A stretch of 64,000 nt of DNA, from NCBI GenBank assembly GCA_014859375.1, contig JACUUH010000006.1, positions 1-64,000 of the forward strand, read 5' to 3'. This document shows positions 9,363 through 19,655 of the stretch, piece by piece. The notes under the pieces are model-generated. The model was not told the DNA's origin, ran no database searches, and saw only the letters and a list, made by a program, of their open reading frames with translations. Each line of letters starts with the position of its first letter. Within the stretch, counting starts at the first letter, position 1. The translations under genes were made by a program, and so were the position numbers. The stretch comes from Gammaproteobacteria bacterium. GTDB taxonomy: Bacteria; Pseudomonadota; Gammaproteobacteria; Nitrosococcales; Methylophagaceae.

Positions 9363-11459
9363 TTAAAGATCGTCATCTTCAAAGTTATAATCTAACTTAT
9401 CAGATGGCTCATGAATGTAATAGCCTTGTGCATAGTCCACACCAAGTCGCCATAACAATGCCAAACTATTGGCATCGGATACGAACTCGGCGATGCTACG
9501 TTTACCAGCTTGTTTGGTCATTTCAATAATGGCTTTGACTGCCGCCTGATTTTCAGCATCTTTTGCCATATTTTCGACAAAAGTGCCGTTAATTTTTAGA
9601 TAATCAACATCCAAAGCGTTCAGGCTTTGAGAAAAGTCCAGTCCTGAACCAAAATGCTCTAAACCAAATTCACAGCCAATATTTTTTAGTTTGGCAATCG
9701 TAACAGCAGCATGCTCCAAATTATTCAGGACCGCAGTTTCGCTAATTTCAAAAACTAGGGCACCGCCATCTAAATTTTGTTCATTCAACAAAGCACATAA
9801 CCAATCAACAAAGTCTGCATTGTTCAAGGTCTGTTGTGATAGTTTGATAAAGAACCGTGTTTTAGGATGTTTTAGTCTATGCTCAGATAAACTTAAAATT
9901 GACGCTTTGATAACCCAGTTATCAAGATCCGTCATAACATCCAATTTCGATATCCGATCAATAAATTTATCGGCTGTGATTTGCCTACCGTCACAATCTC
10001 GCCAACGAAGCAAGACTTCATAGAGTTCTTGTTCTTCACCATGCAGACTAACAATTGGCTGATAATTTAAATACAAGGCATTATTTTCAAGCGCCTCATT
10101 TAAGCGTTCGGCCCATACTTCGGCACTATCAACACTATTAGCCATATCATCCTCAATAGACAACGTTGGCTGATATCGAACAACTTGATTACCACCAGCA
10201 TGTTGCGCTTGTGTACACGCTCTATCTGCTAACTCTAAAACAGCCTCACAGCTTGAATTGCGCTCAGATATACGGCTAATGCCGATACTGCAATGAATAT
10301 CGATCATCTTACCATTAACGTGTGATGCATAATCGTCAACCGCTTTACGATATGCTTCTGCTCTCGCATCAACATAAGCATCATCGTCACTCGCTACAAT
10401 GATAGTAAATACTCGGTCAGAATAACGTCCTAAAATATCGGTATCGACCAGTTTTCTGCGTAATAAATCAGCAAGACTTTTTAGCACAACATCACTTGCC
10501 GCTAAACCGACTTGTTCACGTATCATTCTTAGATCATCAATAACAAGGTAAAGTAATGCGGCATCACCCTGTCCACTACCAGCCTTTCCAGCAATTTTGG
10601 TTAGCTCATCGACAAAACGAACACGGTTATAAAGTCCTGTTAAGAAATCACGTTCACGTAAAAACTCAGACTGATTATCCGATGGCAGTTTTTCCTGTTG
10701 ATCACGAACGACAACTTGGATACAGTCTTCACCTTCAACTTGGGCATGACTAAATTCAATATTGGCTTTAAAACCACTGCCATCGGCACGGACACAATGC
10801 ACTATAACTGTTTGAGGTTTAGCGTTACTTTCTTCAGTAAATTGTCGAAAACTCGATTTAAACTTGCTATGGTCATCAACAGTGACCATGTCCAAAAAAG
10901 GTAAACCATCAATATCTTCAGCTTCTTCATAGCCAAATAAAGTTAAATAAGCCTGATTAACATAAATGTGCATACCTTCATGCATATAAGCAACGGCATC
11001 TCTAGAGCTTTCCAATAACAATCGCGAACGTTTTTCACTTTCTCGTAATGCACGCTCATTGCGACGCGATAAACGGCGCATATACAAGTTTTGAAGTTCG
11101 CGTTCAACGCAAAATTGCAAGCGCTTGCTATCTGAGACAGGCACAATATCTTGAGCACCGATGGAATAGAGCTCATCGATATTTTCAGTGTTTGAAACTA
11201 AAATGATACAAGGCAGATCACGACCTAATCGATGAATAAAGCCAGTTAATTCCCTGGGTGGCGCAGCGGTTGCCGTATCACGACAAATCAGTAAGTCCCA
11301 AGTCTGATGTGTTAGTGCTTGCTCGATTTCAGATAGATTATCATAGCGGGTCGCTCTCACTGCATGGCCAATACTACGCAGGGTATTTGTAATGGTGTCG
11401 GCTTCAGTCAGTGAATCGTCAACTAACAATAGTCGTAAAATGCCTTCAGCTCTAGCCAC
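9363..11459 (-). CDS. fimX: FimX-like REC/PAS/degenerate GGDEF/degenerate EAL c-di-GMP effector
   Basis: N-terminal receiver-like domain; PAS ESSRDAVAYMHEGMHIYVNQAYLTLFGYEEAEDI; YSDRVF in the GGDEF position and YEVLLRW in the EAL position. Confidence 0.82.
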   Translation of the reverse strand: MARAEGILRLLLVDDSLTEADTITNTLRSIGHAVRATRYDNLSEIEQALTHQTWDLLICRDTATAAPPRELTGFIHRLGRDLPCIILVSNTENIDELYSIGAQDIVPVSDSKRLQFCVERELQNLYMRRLSRRNERALRESEKRSRLLLESSRDAVAYMHEGMHIYVNQAYLTLFGYEEAEDIDGLPFLDMVTVDDHSKFKSSFRQFTEESNAKPQTVIVHCVRADGSGFKANIEFSHAQVEGEDCIQVVVRDQQEKLPSDNQSEFLRERDFLTGLYNRVRFVDELTKIAGKAGSGQGDAALLYLVIDDLRMIREQVGLAASDVVLKSLADLLRRKLVDTDILGRYSDRVFTIIVASDDDAYVDARAEAYRKAVDDYASHVNGKMIDIHCSIGISRISERNSSCEAVLELADRACTQAQHAGGNQVVRYQPTLSIEDDMANSVDSAEVWAERLNEALENNALYLNYQPIVSLHGEEQELYEVLLRWRDCDGRQITADKFIDRISKLDVMTDLDNWVIKASILSLSEHRLKHPKTRFFIKLSQQTLNNADFVDWLCALLNEQNLDGGALVFEISETAVLNNLEHAAVTIAKLKNIGCEFGLEHFGSGLDFSQSLNALDVDYLKINGTFVENMAKDAENQAAVKAIIEMTKQAGKRSIAEFVSDANSLALLWRLGVDYAQGYYIHEPSDKLDYNFEDDDL

Positions 11460-12201
11460 GCGTTTTATCCCCTCTCTCTATTGGTGTAGGCCGTTTGCCT
11501 TCTAATTGAGTCATTTGGCCTTCCATCCAATGATATGTTTCTTTATTTACATCAGCCGCAATCTTGTTCTGAGTGGCTATCTTAGCGCCAATCACTATTT
11601 TAATCACGCCTGGCGTTTTTATAAATCCATGGCGAGGCCAGGCTTTACCCGCATCATGTGCAACAGGAATAATTGGCACTCCTGCTTCGACGGCCAAACG
11701 CGAACCCCCAATACCAAAACGTCCGATAAAGCCGTTGGCTATACGAGTCCCTTCAGGAAATATCACAACCCACACGCCAGACTTCAAACGATCTTTGCCT
11801 TGCTCAATAACTTGCTGCAAGGCTTTTCTGCCAGCACTGCGATCAATTGCAATCGGATTTAATGCCGCTAGCCCCCAACCAAAAAAAGGTATCCACAACA
11901 ATTCACGCTTCAATACCCAGACATGAGGGGGAAAAATCGCCTGCAATGCTAAAGTTTCCCATGTCGATTGATGTTTGCACATAATCACACAGGGTTGATC
12001 TGGAATATTAGCGATTCCTTCTACTTGATAACTAATGCCACAGATTTTTTCAAGCAACCACAAGTTTGATATGGCCCACTGGCTAATAATTTTATAGCGC
12101 CACTTAAATGGAAAAGGTAATGACAATATGCCTAAAAGTGAGAACACAACAGCCGTTGTACTGTGTAGCAATGCAAATATGAGTGAGCGAACGACCAACA
12201 T
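11452..12201 (-). CDS. plsC: 1-acyl-sn-glycerol-3-phosphate acyltransferase
   Basis: CKHQSTWETLAL and FPEGTR acyltransferase motifs. Confidence 0.93.
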   Translation of the reverse strand: MLVVRSLIFALLHSTTAVVFSLLGILSLPFPFKWRYKIISQWAISNLWLLEKICGISYQVEGIANIPDQPCVIMCKHQSTWETLALQAIFPPHVWVLKRELLWIPFFGWGLAALNPIAIDRSAGRKALQQVIEQGKDRLKSGVWVVIFPEGTRIANGFIGRFGIGGSRLAVEAGVPIIPVAHDAGKAWPRHGFIKTPGVIKIVIGAKIATQNKIAADVNKETYHWMEGQMTQLEGKRPTPIERGDKTRG

Positions 12202-12740
12202 TATAACGATGGCTCCAATAATGCCGTCGCGACTGCTGCCAAATTATCATAGACAGCTATATCATCAGCCAAACCTGCCATTTCTGTTTTAGTACCTCTC
12301 CCCGTTCTGACCAGAATGGGCTTTGCACCGACTGATCTTGCAGCCTTAATATCTTTTTTAGAATTACCTACGGCGGGCACACCTTCAAGATTAACTCGTA
12401 AACGATGCGATAATTCAGCATACGATCCATCTTGTGGTTTACGACAATCACACTCGTCATCGGGACCGTGAGGGCAAAATAGAATGGCTTCAATTTTTCC
12501 GCCTACTTGTGCCAACATCCGACGCATTTTGCTATGGATGCGACTCAAGGTTTCCGCGTCAAGCACTCCTTTAGCAATGCCTGATTGGTTGGTTATAACC
12601 GCGACACGATAACCAGCATGATTGAGCCTGGCGATAGCTTCTAAACTACCTTCGATTGGCTCCCATTCGGCCGGAGATTTAATAAAATCATCTGATTCAT
12701 GATTGATAACGCCATCTCGCCCTAGAATTATCAATGCCAT
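12201..12740 (-). CDS. gmhB: D,D-heptose 1,7-bisphosphate phosphatase-like HAD protein
   Basis: MALIILGRDGVINHESDDFIKSPAEW, TNQSGIAKG, CPHGPDDECDCRKP; start at 12740 avoids overlap with glyS. Confidence 0.88.
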   Translation of the reverse strand: MALIILGRDGVINHESDDFIKSPAEWEPIEGSLEAIARLNHAGYRVAVITNQSGIAKGVLDAETLSRIHSKMRRMLAQVGGKIEAILFCPHGPDDECDCRKPQDGSYAELSHRLRVNLEGVPAVGNSKKDIKAARSVGAKPILVRTGRGTKTEMAGLADDIAVYDNLAAVATALLEPSL

Positions 12741-12753
12741 CGTATTACTCCAA

Positions 12754-14832
12754 TTAACCTTGCAAACTCGAAATGTCAGCCACACCCAAAAATAGTGCTC
12801 GCGTCTGATTTAATAACACCAGACGATTATGTCGCACAGCAGGTTGATCAGCCATCACCATCACATTATCAAAAAAGCCATCGACTGTTTCTCGCATACT
12901 GGCAAGTGCCGTCAGTACCGCCTTATAGTCTGACTGCAGCATCAATGGCGCAACTTCAACTTTAACCTGATTAAGACTATCAGCAAGCGCCTTTTCTGCT
13001 GGCTCAATTAATAAGGCCTTATCAATCGCCCCAAGCTCACCTTCGGCATCATTTTTCCGCAAAATATTAGCAATACGTTTATTCGCTGCTGCCAGTGCTT
13101 CTGCCTGTTCCATTTGACGAAATGCTGCGACAGCATCCAAGCGATGCATAAAATCTAATGGTTTGGTTGGCTTGACCGCAATGACAGCTTCAAATACATC
13201 CGATTTGTAACCTTGCTCTATTGCATAACCACGCAAACGTTCCAATAAATAAACCGTAACGTGATCAACAACATCTTTTTCGGTTAGTTGATCAGTAAAT
13301 TGCTGTTGCGCATAGTTAAGCAAGTCAGCTAAATCAATGTCCAATTTGCTTTCAATGATAATACGTAAGGCACCTAAAGCCGCTCGTCGCAATGCAAATG
13401 GATCTTTAACACCCGTTGGTGGTTGACCAATGCCAAATAAACCAACCAAGGTATCGAGTTTTTCAGCCAAACTAAGCGATAAACCTGTTTTTGTCTGTGG
13501 CAGTTGGTCACCAGAGTAGCGTGGTAAATATTGTTCATCCAACGCTTGTGCAACATCATCATGTTCGCCATCTAATTTTGCATAATAACGCCCCATAATT
13601 CCTTGTAAGTCAGGAAACTCACCCACCATTTCCGTCACAAGATCACATTTTGCTAAATGGGCTGCACGTTGTGCCAACAGCGCATCACCATCAATCTGAG
13701 AGGCAATTTTGGCAGCTAACTTGCCTACCCGTACTGATTTATCAAACACTGTTCCTAACTTGTTTTGGAAAACAATGGTTTTAAGCTGCTCTTGGCGATC
13801 TGCCAATGGGCGTTTTCGATCTGTTTGCCAAAAGAAAGCAGCATCACTTAAGCGAGGCAAGATAACACGCTCGTTACCGGCAATAACTTGAGCAGGATCG
13901 CGACTTTCGATATTACAAATCGTAATAAAATACGGTAACAAGGCACCAGAGCTATCACGGACAGCAAAATACTTTTGATGTTCTTCCATTGATGAAATTA
14001 ACGCTTCTGCAGGTAATTCAAGAAAGCGCTGATCAAAGGATCCTGACAAGGCAACCGGCCATTCAACCAAGCCAGTTACCTCATTTAACAAGTCTTCATT
14101 GATAACTGCCTCACCACCCAGCTTTGTTGCCAACTCTAACACTTGACCACGAATTGCTTCGCGACGAATCGCCATATCAACAATAACATGACCCTCGGTT
14201 TCAAGTTGTGGTGCATAGGTTTGAGCTGATTGAATACGGATTGCATCTGGATGGTGAAAACGATGACCTCGGGTTTCACGACCAGATGACACACCTAATA
14301 AGTCAACAGGTATGACCTCATCACCAAATAACAAAACTAACCAGTGTACTGGACGAACAAACTCACCGGGTAAAGCTCCCCAGCGCATACGTTTAGCTAT
14401 AGGCAAATCATTTAAGGCTTGCTGCAAAATATCTGCGATTAAACTGCTTGTTTCTGCACCTATTTGTTGTTGTTTAAATACAAACCAGGCACCTTTATCT
14501 GTTGCAACTGTTTCAAGATCGTTGACCGTCACACCACAAGAACGAGCAAAACCTTGTAAGGCTTTGGTTGGATTGCCGTCATCATCAAAAGCTGAGGCAA
14601 CAGCAGGACCACGACGTTCGACCAAGCGATCTTGCTGACGTGTTTGTAAGCCATCAACCACAATTGCCATGCGTCTTGGCGCGGCATAGCTACGAATTGA
14701 TTCAAAGCCTAATTCTGCTTTTTCAAGACCTTGTTGCACACTCGCTTCAAATGCTTCAATTAGGTTTTTGAGCGATTTTGGTGGTAATTCTTCGGTACCT
14801 AGCTCAATCAATAAATCACGTACATCACTCAT
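12754..14832 (-). CDS. glyS: Glycyl-tRNA synthetase beta subunit
   Basis: DLLIELGTEELPPKSL; full-length GlyS architecture next to glyQ. Confidence 0.98.
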   Translation of the reverse strand: MSDVRDLLIELGTEELPPKSLKNLIEAFEASVQQGLEKAELGFESIRSYAAPRRMAIVVDGLQTRQQDRLVERRGPAVASAFDDDGNPTKALQGFARSCGVTVNDLETVATDKGAWFVFKQQQIGAETSSLIADILQQALNDLPIAKRMRWGALPGEFVRPVHWLVLLFGDEVIPVDLLGVSSGRETRGHRFHHPDAIRIQSAQTYAPQLETEGHVIVDMAIRREAIRGQVLELATKLGGEAVINEDLLNEVTGLVEWPVALSGSFDQRFLELPAEALISSMEEHQKYFAVRDSSGALLPYFITICNIESRDPAQVIAGNERVILPRLSDAAFFWQTDRKRPLADRQEQLKTIVFQNKLGTVFDKSVRVGKLAAKIASQIDGDALLAQRAAHLAKCDLVTEMVGEFPDLQGIMGRYYAKLDGEHDDVAQALDEQYLPRYSGDQLPQTKTGLSLSLAEKLDTLVGLFGIGQPPTGVKDPFALRRAALGALRIIIESKLDIDLADLLNYAQQQFTDQLTEKDVVDHVTVYLLERLRGYAIEQGYKSDVFEAVIAVKPTKPLDFMHRLDAVAAFRQMEQAEALAAANKRIANILRKNDAEGELGAIDKALLIEPAEKALADSLNQVKVEVAPLMLQSDYKAVLTALASMRETVDGFFDNVMVMADQPAVRHNRLVLLNQTRALFLGVADISSLQG

Positions 14833-15767
14833 TATTTAACCTCCACGTTAGCACTAGCTAACATCGGAAAACCCAATGATTCACGACGATCATAGTAAGC
14901 TTGAGCAACAGCACGTGCCAAAGTACGTACTCGTAAAATAAAGCGTTGACGCTCAGTGACAGAAATTGCTTTACGTGCATCTAATAAATTAAATGTATGT
15001 GATGCTTTTAATACTAATTCATAGGCGGGTAGCGGCAAGCCAGCTTCAATCATTCGAGCACTCTCACGTTCACAAATATCAAATTGCAAAAACAGATTTT
15101 CAACTTCTGCCTGTTCGAAGTTATAGGCAGACATTTCGACTTCGTTTTGGTGGAACACGTCACCATAAGTCACTTTGCCCATGGGACCATCCGCCCACAC
15201 CAGATCATAAACACTGCTGACGCCTTGCAAATACATAGCGATACGTTCAAGACCATAGGTAATCTCCCCGGTTACAGGACTACATTCCAGTCCGCCAACC
15301 TGTTGGAAATAGGTGAACTGTGTCACCTCCATACCATTAAGCCAAATTTCCCAACCTAGTCCCCATGCACCTAATGTCGGTGATTCCCAGTTGTCTTCAA
15401 CAAAACGAACATCATGAATAGACGTGTCCAAGCCCAACATATGCAGTGAACCTAAATATAGTTCTTGGATGTTAATTGGCGACGGTTTGAGGACTACTTG
15501 AAATTGATAGTAATGCTGTAGTCGGTTTGGATTGTCACCATAACGACCATCTGTTGGGCGTCGTGAAGGCTGAACATAAGCAGCACTCCAAGGCTCTGGA
15601 CCAATAGCTCGTAAGAATGTAGCAGGATGAAATGTACCTGCACCTACTTCCATATCATAGGGTTGCAATAAAACACAGCCTTGCTCAGCCCAATATTGTT
15701 GTAATCGCAGGATTAACTCCTGAAACGTTGTTGGCGCCTCCGCCACGGTTACTGCTGTTGTAGTCAT
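14832..15767 (-). CDS. glyQ: Glycyl-tRNA synthetase alpha subunit
   Basis: [46 protein letters not shown]. Confidence 0.99.
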   Translation of the reverse strand: MTTTAVTVAEAPTTFQELILRLQQYWAEQGCVLLQPYDMEVGAGTFHPATFLRAIGPEPWSAAYVQPSRRPTDGRYGDNPNRLQHYYQFQVVLKPSPINIQELYLGSLHMLGLDTSIHDVRFVEDNWESPTLGAWGLGWEIWLNGMEVTQFTYFQQVGGLECSPVTGEITYGLERIAMYLQGVSSVYDLVWADGPMGKVTYGDVFHQNEVEMSAYNFEQAEVENLFLQFDICERESARMIEAGLPLPAYELVLKASHTFNLLDARKAISVTERQRFILRVRTLARAVAQAYYDRRESLGFPMLASANVEVK

Positions 15768-15848
15768 CAGTTAAACATCACAATCTATAAACAAAAACCT
15801 TGTGATTATAGCGAATATTCAACTTACTTGTTGTAGCAAGTCCCAAAT

Positions 15849-16100
15849 TTATTCTCTGACCTCCCCACACTGTTTTATCAAATCGATTACAGGATGTGGA
15901 TCACTATTCAAAGACTCACAATAAGCAATAAATTCAATCAAATCTAACCTACGCTCGCCGGTTTCGATTTTACCTACAATCGAATGATGTACGCCCAATA
16001 AGCATGCTAATTCGCGCTGAGTTAATCCAGCAAGCTGGCGCTGCTGTTTTAGCCAAGCAATAAGTATTTCACTTTCAGCAGAATAGATCGTCTTTTTCAT
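15849..16100 (-). CDS. Small XRE-family helix-turn-helix regulator
   Basis: LKQQRQLAGLTQRELACLLGVHHSIVGKIETGERRLDLIEF; ATG at 16100 preferred over 16175. Confidence 0.88.
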   Translation of the reverse strand: MKKTIYSAESEILIAWLKQQRQLAGLTQRELACLLGVHHSIVGKIETGERRLDLIEFIAYCESLNSDPHPVIDLIKQCGEVRE

Positions 16101-16103
16101 CTT

Positions 16104-16147
16104 GCCTCGAATATAGAGGCGGGCTATACTGTCTCGAAATTCGAGGC
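16104..16147. promoter_or_regulatory. Two related 17-bp dyads, probable operators of the XRE regulator
   Basis: GCCTCGAATATAGAGGC (16104-16120) and, on the minus strand, GCCTCGAATTTCGAGAC (16131-16147). Confidence 0.65.
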
Positions 16148-16246
16148 AAAAAGTAACTTCAAATCCAAGTGTCAAGTTTTTACTTGATTACTAGGGTCTG
16201 TACAGAAACATTAATTAAATGTCGTTCAATTTAATAAGGAAGCATA

Positions 16247-16933
16247 GTGAAAACTAAGATCATTGCAGGAGCAATTGTGATTGCTTCATTAACCGGATGT
16301 GCTACAGGAAATAATTCACAAGTACCACTTGCCTCAACCTATGAATTAACAAACCAACAAAAAATGCAAGCGGCACATCACTGGGATGTACTCGCTGCCG
16401 ATGTCGCTTTCCGCGTGAAAGAGCACTTCAAAACAGCATCACTCACTAATAAAGCAATAAATGTTGTGCCTAACTCTAATTCAACTTTCGAGCAGGGTTT
16501 TGAAGATTTACTTATTACACAGATGGTCGAACAAGGTCTCGATATCCGTGCCAATAATAACGAGCACTTAAAACTGACTTTTCACACCCAGGTAATTCGT
16601 CATAACGATCGTGGTTATATACGTCCTAAACCTGGAGCACATACAGCCTTAGCATTAATTGCTACAGGCGTATGGGCAGTAGTCAATATCGCGTCTAACT
16701 CTACAGCGGCCCAGGATGCCCTCATTGGTGCAGGTATATTAGGAACAGGAATAGCAATGGATGCTGTCGCAGGAGATATTTCTTCCGTCACAAATAAAGA
16801 AGTCATTATTAGTGTGTCATTAATGGATGGTGATAAATACCTTATGCGTAAAACCGGTATTTACTATATTAATGAGCCTGATGACGGTCAATGTGAAACC
16901 CTGTCCAAAAACATTTCTGTCGTTGCAGAATAG
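16247..16933 (+). CDS. Lipoprotein of unknown function
   Basis: Lipobox ASLTGC; 228 aa; glycine/alanine-rich hydrophobic central segment. Confidence 0.75.
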   Translation: MKTKIIAGAIVIASLTGCATGNNSQVPLASTYELTNQQKMQAAHHWDVLAADVAFRVKEHFKTASLTNKAINVVPNSNSTFEQGFEDLLITQMVEQGLDIRANNNEHLKLTFHTQVIRHNDRGYIRPKPGAHTALALIATGVWAVVNIASNSTAAQDALIGAGILGTGIAMDAVAGDISSVTNKEVIISVSLMDGDKYLMRKTGIYYINEPDDGQCETLSKNISVVAE

Positions 16934-16943
16934 GAGCTAGACC

Positions 16944-17480
16944 GTGAACTTAACCAAATATCCATTTGCTATTGCCATCATTTCAATATTATTTTTGACG
17001 ACAGGCTGTCAAACAAATAATGTCAAACCTGTTGAAGATGTTAACCTGATTTCGCTTAATTATGTCGCAGCAGATCACCTAATCGCAGCAGCAGCTAGCG
17101 ACCTATCAACATCCCATCCTATTCTAACTACTAGCTTTGCCAATATTGATGATCTCAAATCATCATCAACTTTTGGTCGCATCACTGGCGAACAGGTTGG
17201 TTCAAGATTTAGTCAAAATGGCTATTCTGTTGTCGAAATGAAAGTACGTAACAGCGTCTTTATTAAAGAACAATCTGGTGAATTTATTTTATCAAGAGAA
17301 TTAAAAACATTAAGTACCTTGCATGATGCTCAAGCTGTTCTGGTTGGTACTTATGCCGTTGGTTCAGCATCCGTTTATGTAACAGCAAAACTTATTGCCA
17401 CCAAAGATAATATCGTCATCGCATCGTATGATTATATTTTGCCAATGGGACCTGATACTAAAGCTTTGCTTAGAAAATAA
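16944..17480 (+). CDS. FlgO-family lipoprotein
   Basis: Lipobox FLTTGC; NYVAADHLIAAAASDLS..., VLVGTYAVGSASVYVTAKLI typical of the FlgO domain. Confidence 0.7.
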   Translation: MNLTKYPFAIAIISILFLTTGCQTNNVKPVEDVNLISLNYVAADHLIAAAASDLSTSHPILTTSFANIDDLKSSSTFGRITGEQVGSRFSQNGYSVVEMKVRNSVFIKEQSGEFILSRELKTLSTLHDAQAVLVGTYAVGSASVYVTAKLIATKDNIVIASYDYILPMGPDTKALLRK

Positions 17481-17499
17481 ATCTCTTTTCCACAAAAAT

Positions 17500-17543
17500 A
17501 AAAACCGTTTGGCTCGATCACATATTGACCAAGCGGTTTTTTT
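17500..17543 (+). terminator. Rho-independent terminator
   Basis: AAAAACCGTTTGG...CCAAGCGGTTTTTTT. Confidence 0.8.
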
Positions 17544-17659
17544 ATATCTCTCCAACTTTCAACTATCCTTTCATTCATTGTGAAATAACGAGTAATCGAA
17601 CTATATGCTACAGATTTCAGGTAAAATTCAACCTTAATTTACAATAATAGTGACATAAT

Positions 17660-18607
17660 ATGAGTCGCCATATCGGGATCGTAATGGATCCAATTTCAGC
17701 AATAAATATCAAAAAAGACAGTAGCTTTGCGATGTTACTGGCCGCTCAAGCCAAGGGCTGGTCTTTGTTTTACATGGAGCAACAGGATATCTTTCTTGAT
17801 CAAGGAATGGTGTCAGCTCAAATGACACCCTTGACGGTAAAACAAGATCCTCAGAACTGGTACAGTTTAGGTGAGCCACAAACCAAACCTTTATCTGATC
17901 TTGATGCCATTTTAATGCGAAAAGATCCGCCTTTTGATATGGAATATATCTACAGCACTTACCTATTGGAACAAGCGCAGGCTAGTGGCGTTTTGATTAT
18001 TAACAATCCACAAAGTTTGCGTGATGCCAATGAAAAATTATTCACCGCCTGGTTTCCGCAATGCTGTCCACCGACCTTGGTCACGCGCAAAGCAAGTTTA
18101 ATTCGACAGTTTCATCAGCAACATCACGATATTATTTTAAAGCCGCTCGATGGCATGGGTGGTGCATCAATATTTCGTGTGAAACACGATGATCCTAATT
18201 TCAGCGTGATCATCGAAACATTAACTGAGCATGGTCAAAAATCAGTGATGGCTCAAAAATTTATCCCTGACATTGTTGATGGCGATAAACGCATTTTAAT
18301 GATTGATGGTGAACCCGTAGACTATGCACTCGCTCGCATTCCTGCTCAAGGTGAAACACGAGGTAATCTTGCTGCTGGTGGTCGTGCACAAGGACGACCT
18401 TTAACCGACCGTGATCGCTGGATTTGTTCACAAGTTGGGCCTGTTCTCCGTGAAAAAGGGCTTATCTTTGTTGGTTTGGATGTTATTGGTGATTATTTGA
18501 CAGAAATAAATGTGACAAGTCCAACCTGCATTCGGGAACTCGATGCACAATTCAACCTCACTATTGCTGGCGATTTAATCAACAGTATAGAACGACACTT
18601 ATCATGA
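17660..18607 (+). CDS. gshB: Glutathione synthetase
   Basis: GIVMDPISAINIKKDSSFAMLLAAQ; ILKPLDGMGGASIFR; INVTSPTCIREL. Confidence 0.97.
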   Translation: MSRHIGIVMDPISAINIKKDSSFAMLLAAQAKGWSLFYMEQQDIFLDQGMVSAQMTPLTVKQDPQNWYSLGEPQTKPLSDLDAILMRKDPPFDMEYIYSTYLLEQAQASGVLIINNPQSLRDANEKLFTAWFPQCCPPTLVTRKASLIRQFHQQHHDIILKPLDGMGGASIFRVKHDDPNFSVIIETLTEHGQKSVMAQKFIPDIVDGDKRILMIDGEPVDYALARIPAQGETRGNLAAGGRAQGRPLTDRDRWICSQVGPVLREKGLIFVGLDVIGDYLTEINVTSPTCIRELDAQFNLTIAGDLINSIERHLS

Positions 18608-19653
18608 AATTTTTATATTTATTACCCTTATTGTTCACCTTATTGTTAAGTGGCTGCAACCAAGAACCACAAGCGCGACAAGCTAAGTTTTATGCCTTTG
18701 GCACTGAAATTGATGTCAGTCTTTTTGGTGTTGATGCCGAAGCAGCCAACAACACTGTTGATGTGCTGGAACAGTCATTTTCAAACGTCAATGATACGTG
18801 GCATGCTTGGCACCCCAGCACCTTAACAACCATAAACACCGCAATTAAAAACGGTGAATCGATTGACGTCACCGATGATGTAGCAGACCTGATTAATCTT
18901 GCTAAAACGCTCGCCATTAAAAGTCAGCATCTATTTAATCCTGCTGCAGGTAAACTTTTTGAATTATGGGGCTTTCATGGCGATGCATGGTTTGAATCTC
19001 GCCCGCCACCAGCTCAAACAGATATTGATACGTGGTTGAACTCACATCCAACTATGGAAGACATTTCAATTAGTAACGGTGTATTAACCAGTAGCAATCC
19101 GATGGTCAAGATTGGTTTTGGTGCGTTTGCTAAAGGTTATGCCGTTGATGTCGCGATTGATGCACTGAAAAACCAGGGTATTACCAACGCCATCGTCAAT
19201 ATTGGTGGCGACTTACGCGCCATTGGTTCTCATGGCAAACGACCGTGGATTATAGGAATTAGACACCCTCGCCAAGATGGTATGGTCGCCTCAATCGCAT
19301 TAAAAGGCGATGAAAGCGTATTTACATCTGGTGATTACGAACGTTTTTTTCAATATGAAGGTAAACGTTACCCGCATATTATTGATCCTCGAACAGCTTA
19401 TCCAGCCGATCAAGCAATATCAGCTACCGTATTAGACACCAATGCGGCTAAAGCCGATGCTGCTGCCACAGCACTTTTTGTTGCCGGTGATGATTGGCCT
19501 AATATCGCTGGTTCGTTAGGCATTGAGTACGTTATGCTGATCAAACCCGATGGCCAAATTGAGATGAGTCCGAAGATGGCAGAACGCATGCGATTGATTA
19601 ATAATCAGAAACCCGCCACTATTAGGCCTATCGAATACGCAAGCAATTCATAA
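18604..19653 (+). CDS. apbE: FAD:protein FMN transferase
   Basis: Lipobox LLSGC; FAKGYAVDVAIDAL, NIGGDLRAIG, DPRTAYPADQ. Confidence 0.93.
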   Translation: MKFLYLLPLLFTLLLSGCNQEPQARQAKFYAFGTEIDVSLFGVDAEAANNTVDVLEQSFSNVNDTWHAWHPSTLTTINTAIKNGESIDVTDDVADLINLAKTLAIKSQHLFNPAAGKLFELWGFHGDAWFESRPPPAQTDIDTWLNSHPTMEDISISNGVLTSSNPMVKIGFGAFAKGYAVDVAIDALKNQGITNAIVNIGGDLRAIGSHGKRPWIIGIRHPRQDGMVASIALKGDESVFTSGDYERFFQYEGKRYPHIIDPRTAYPADQAISATVLDTNAAKADAAATALFVAGDDWPNIAGSLGIEYVMLIKPDGQIEMSPKMAERMRLINNQKPATIRPIEYASNS

Positions 19654-19655
19654 TT

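Noticed and set aside
16193-16204. AGGGTCTGT near 16194 shared with the start of the 44051 element
   Set aside because: Only about 9 nt match; too short to claim a second copy
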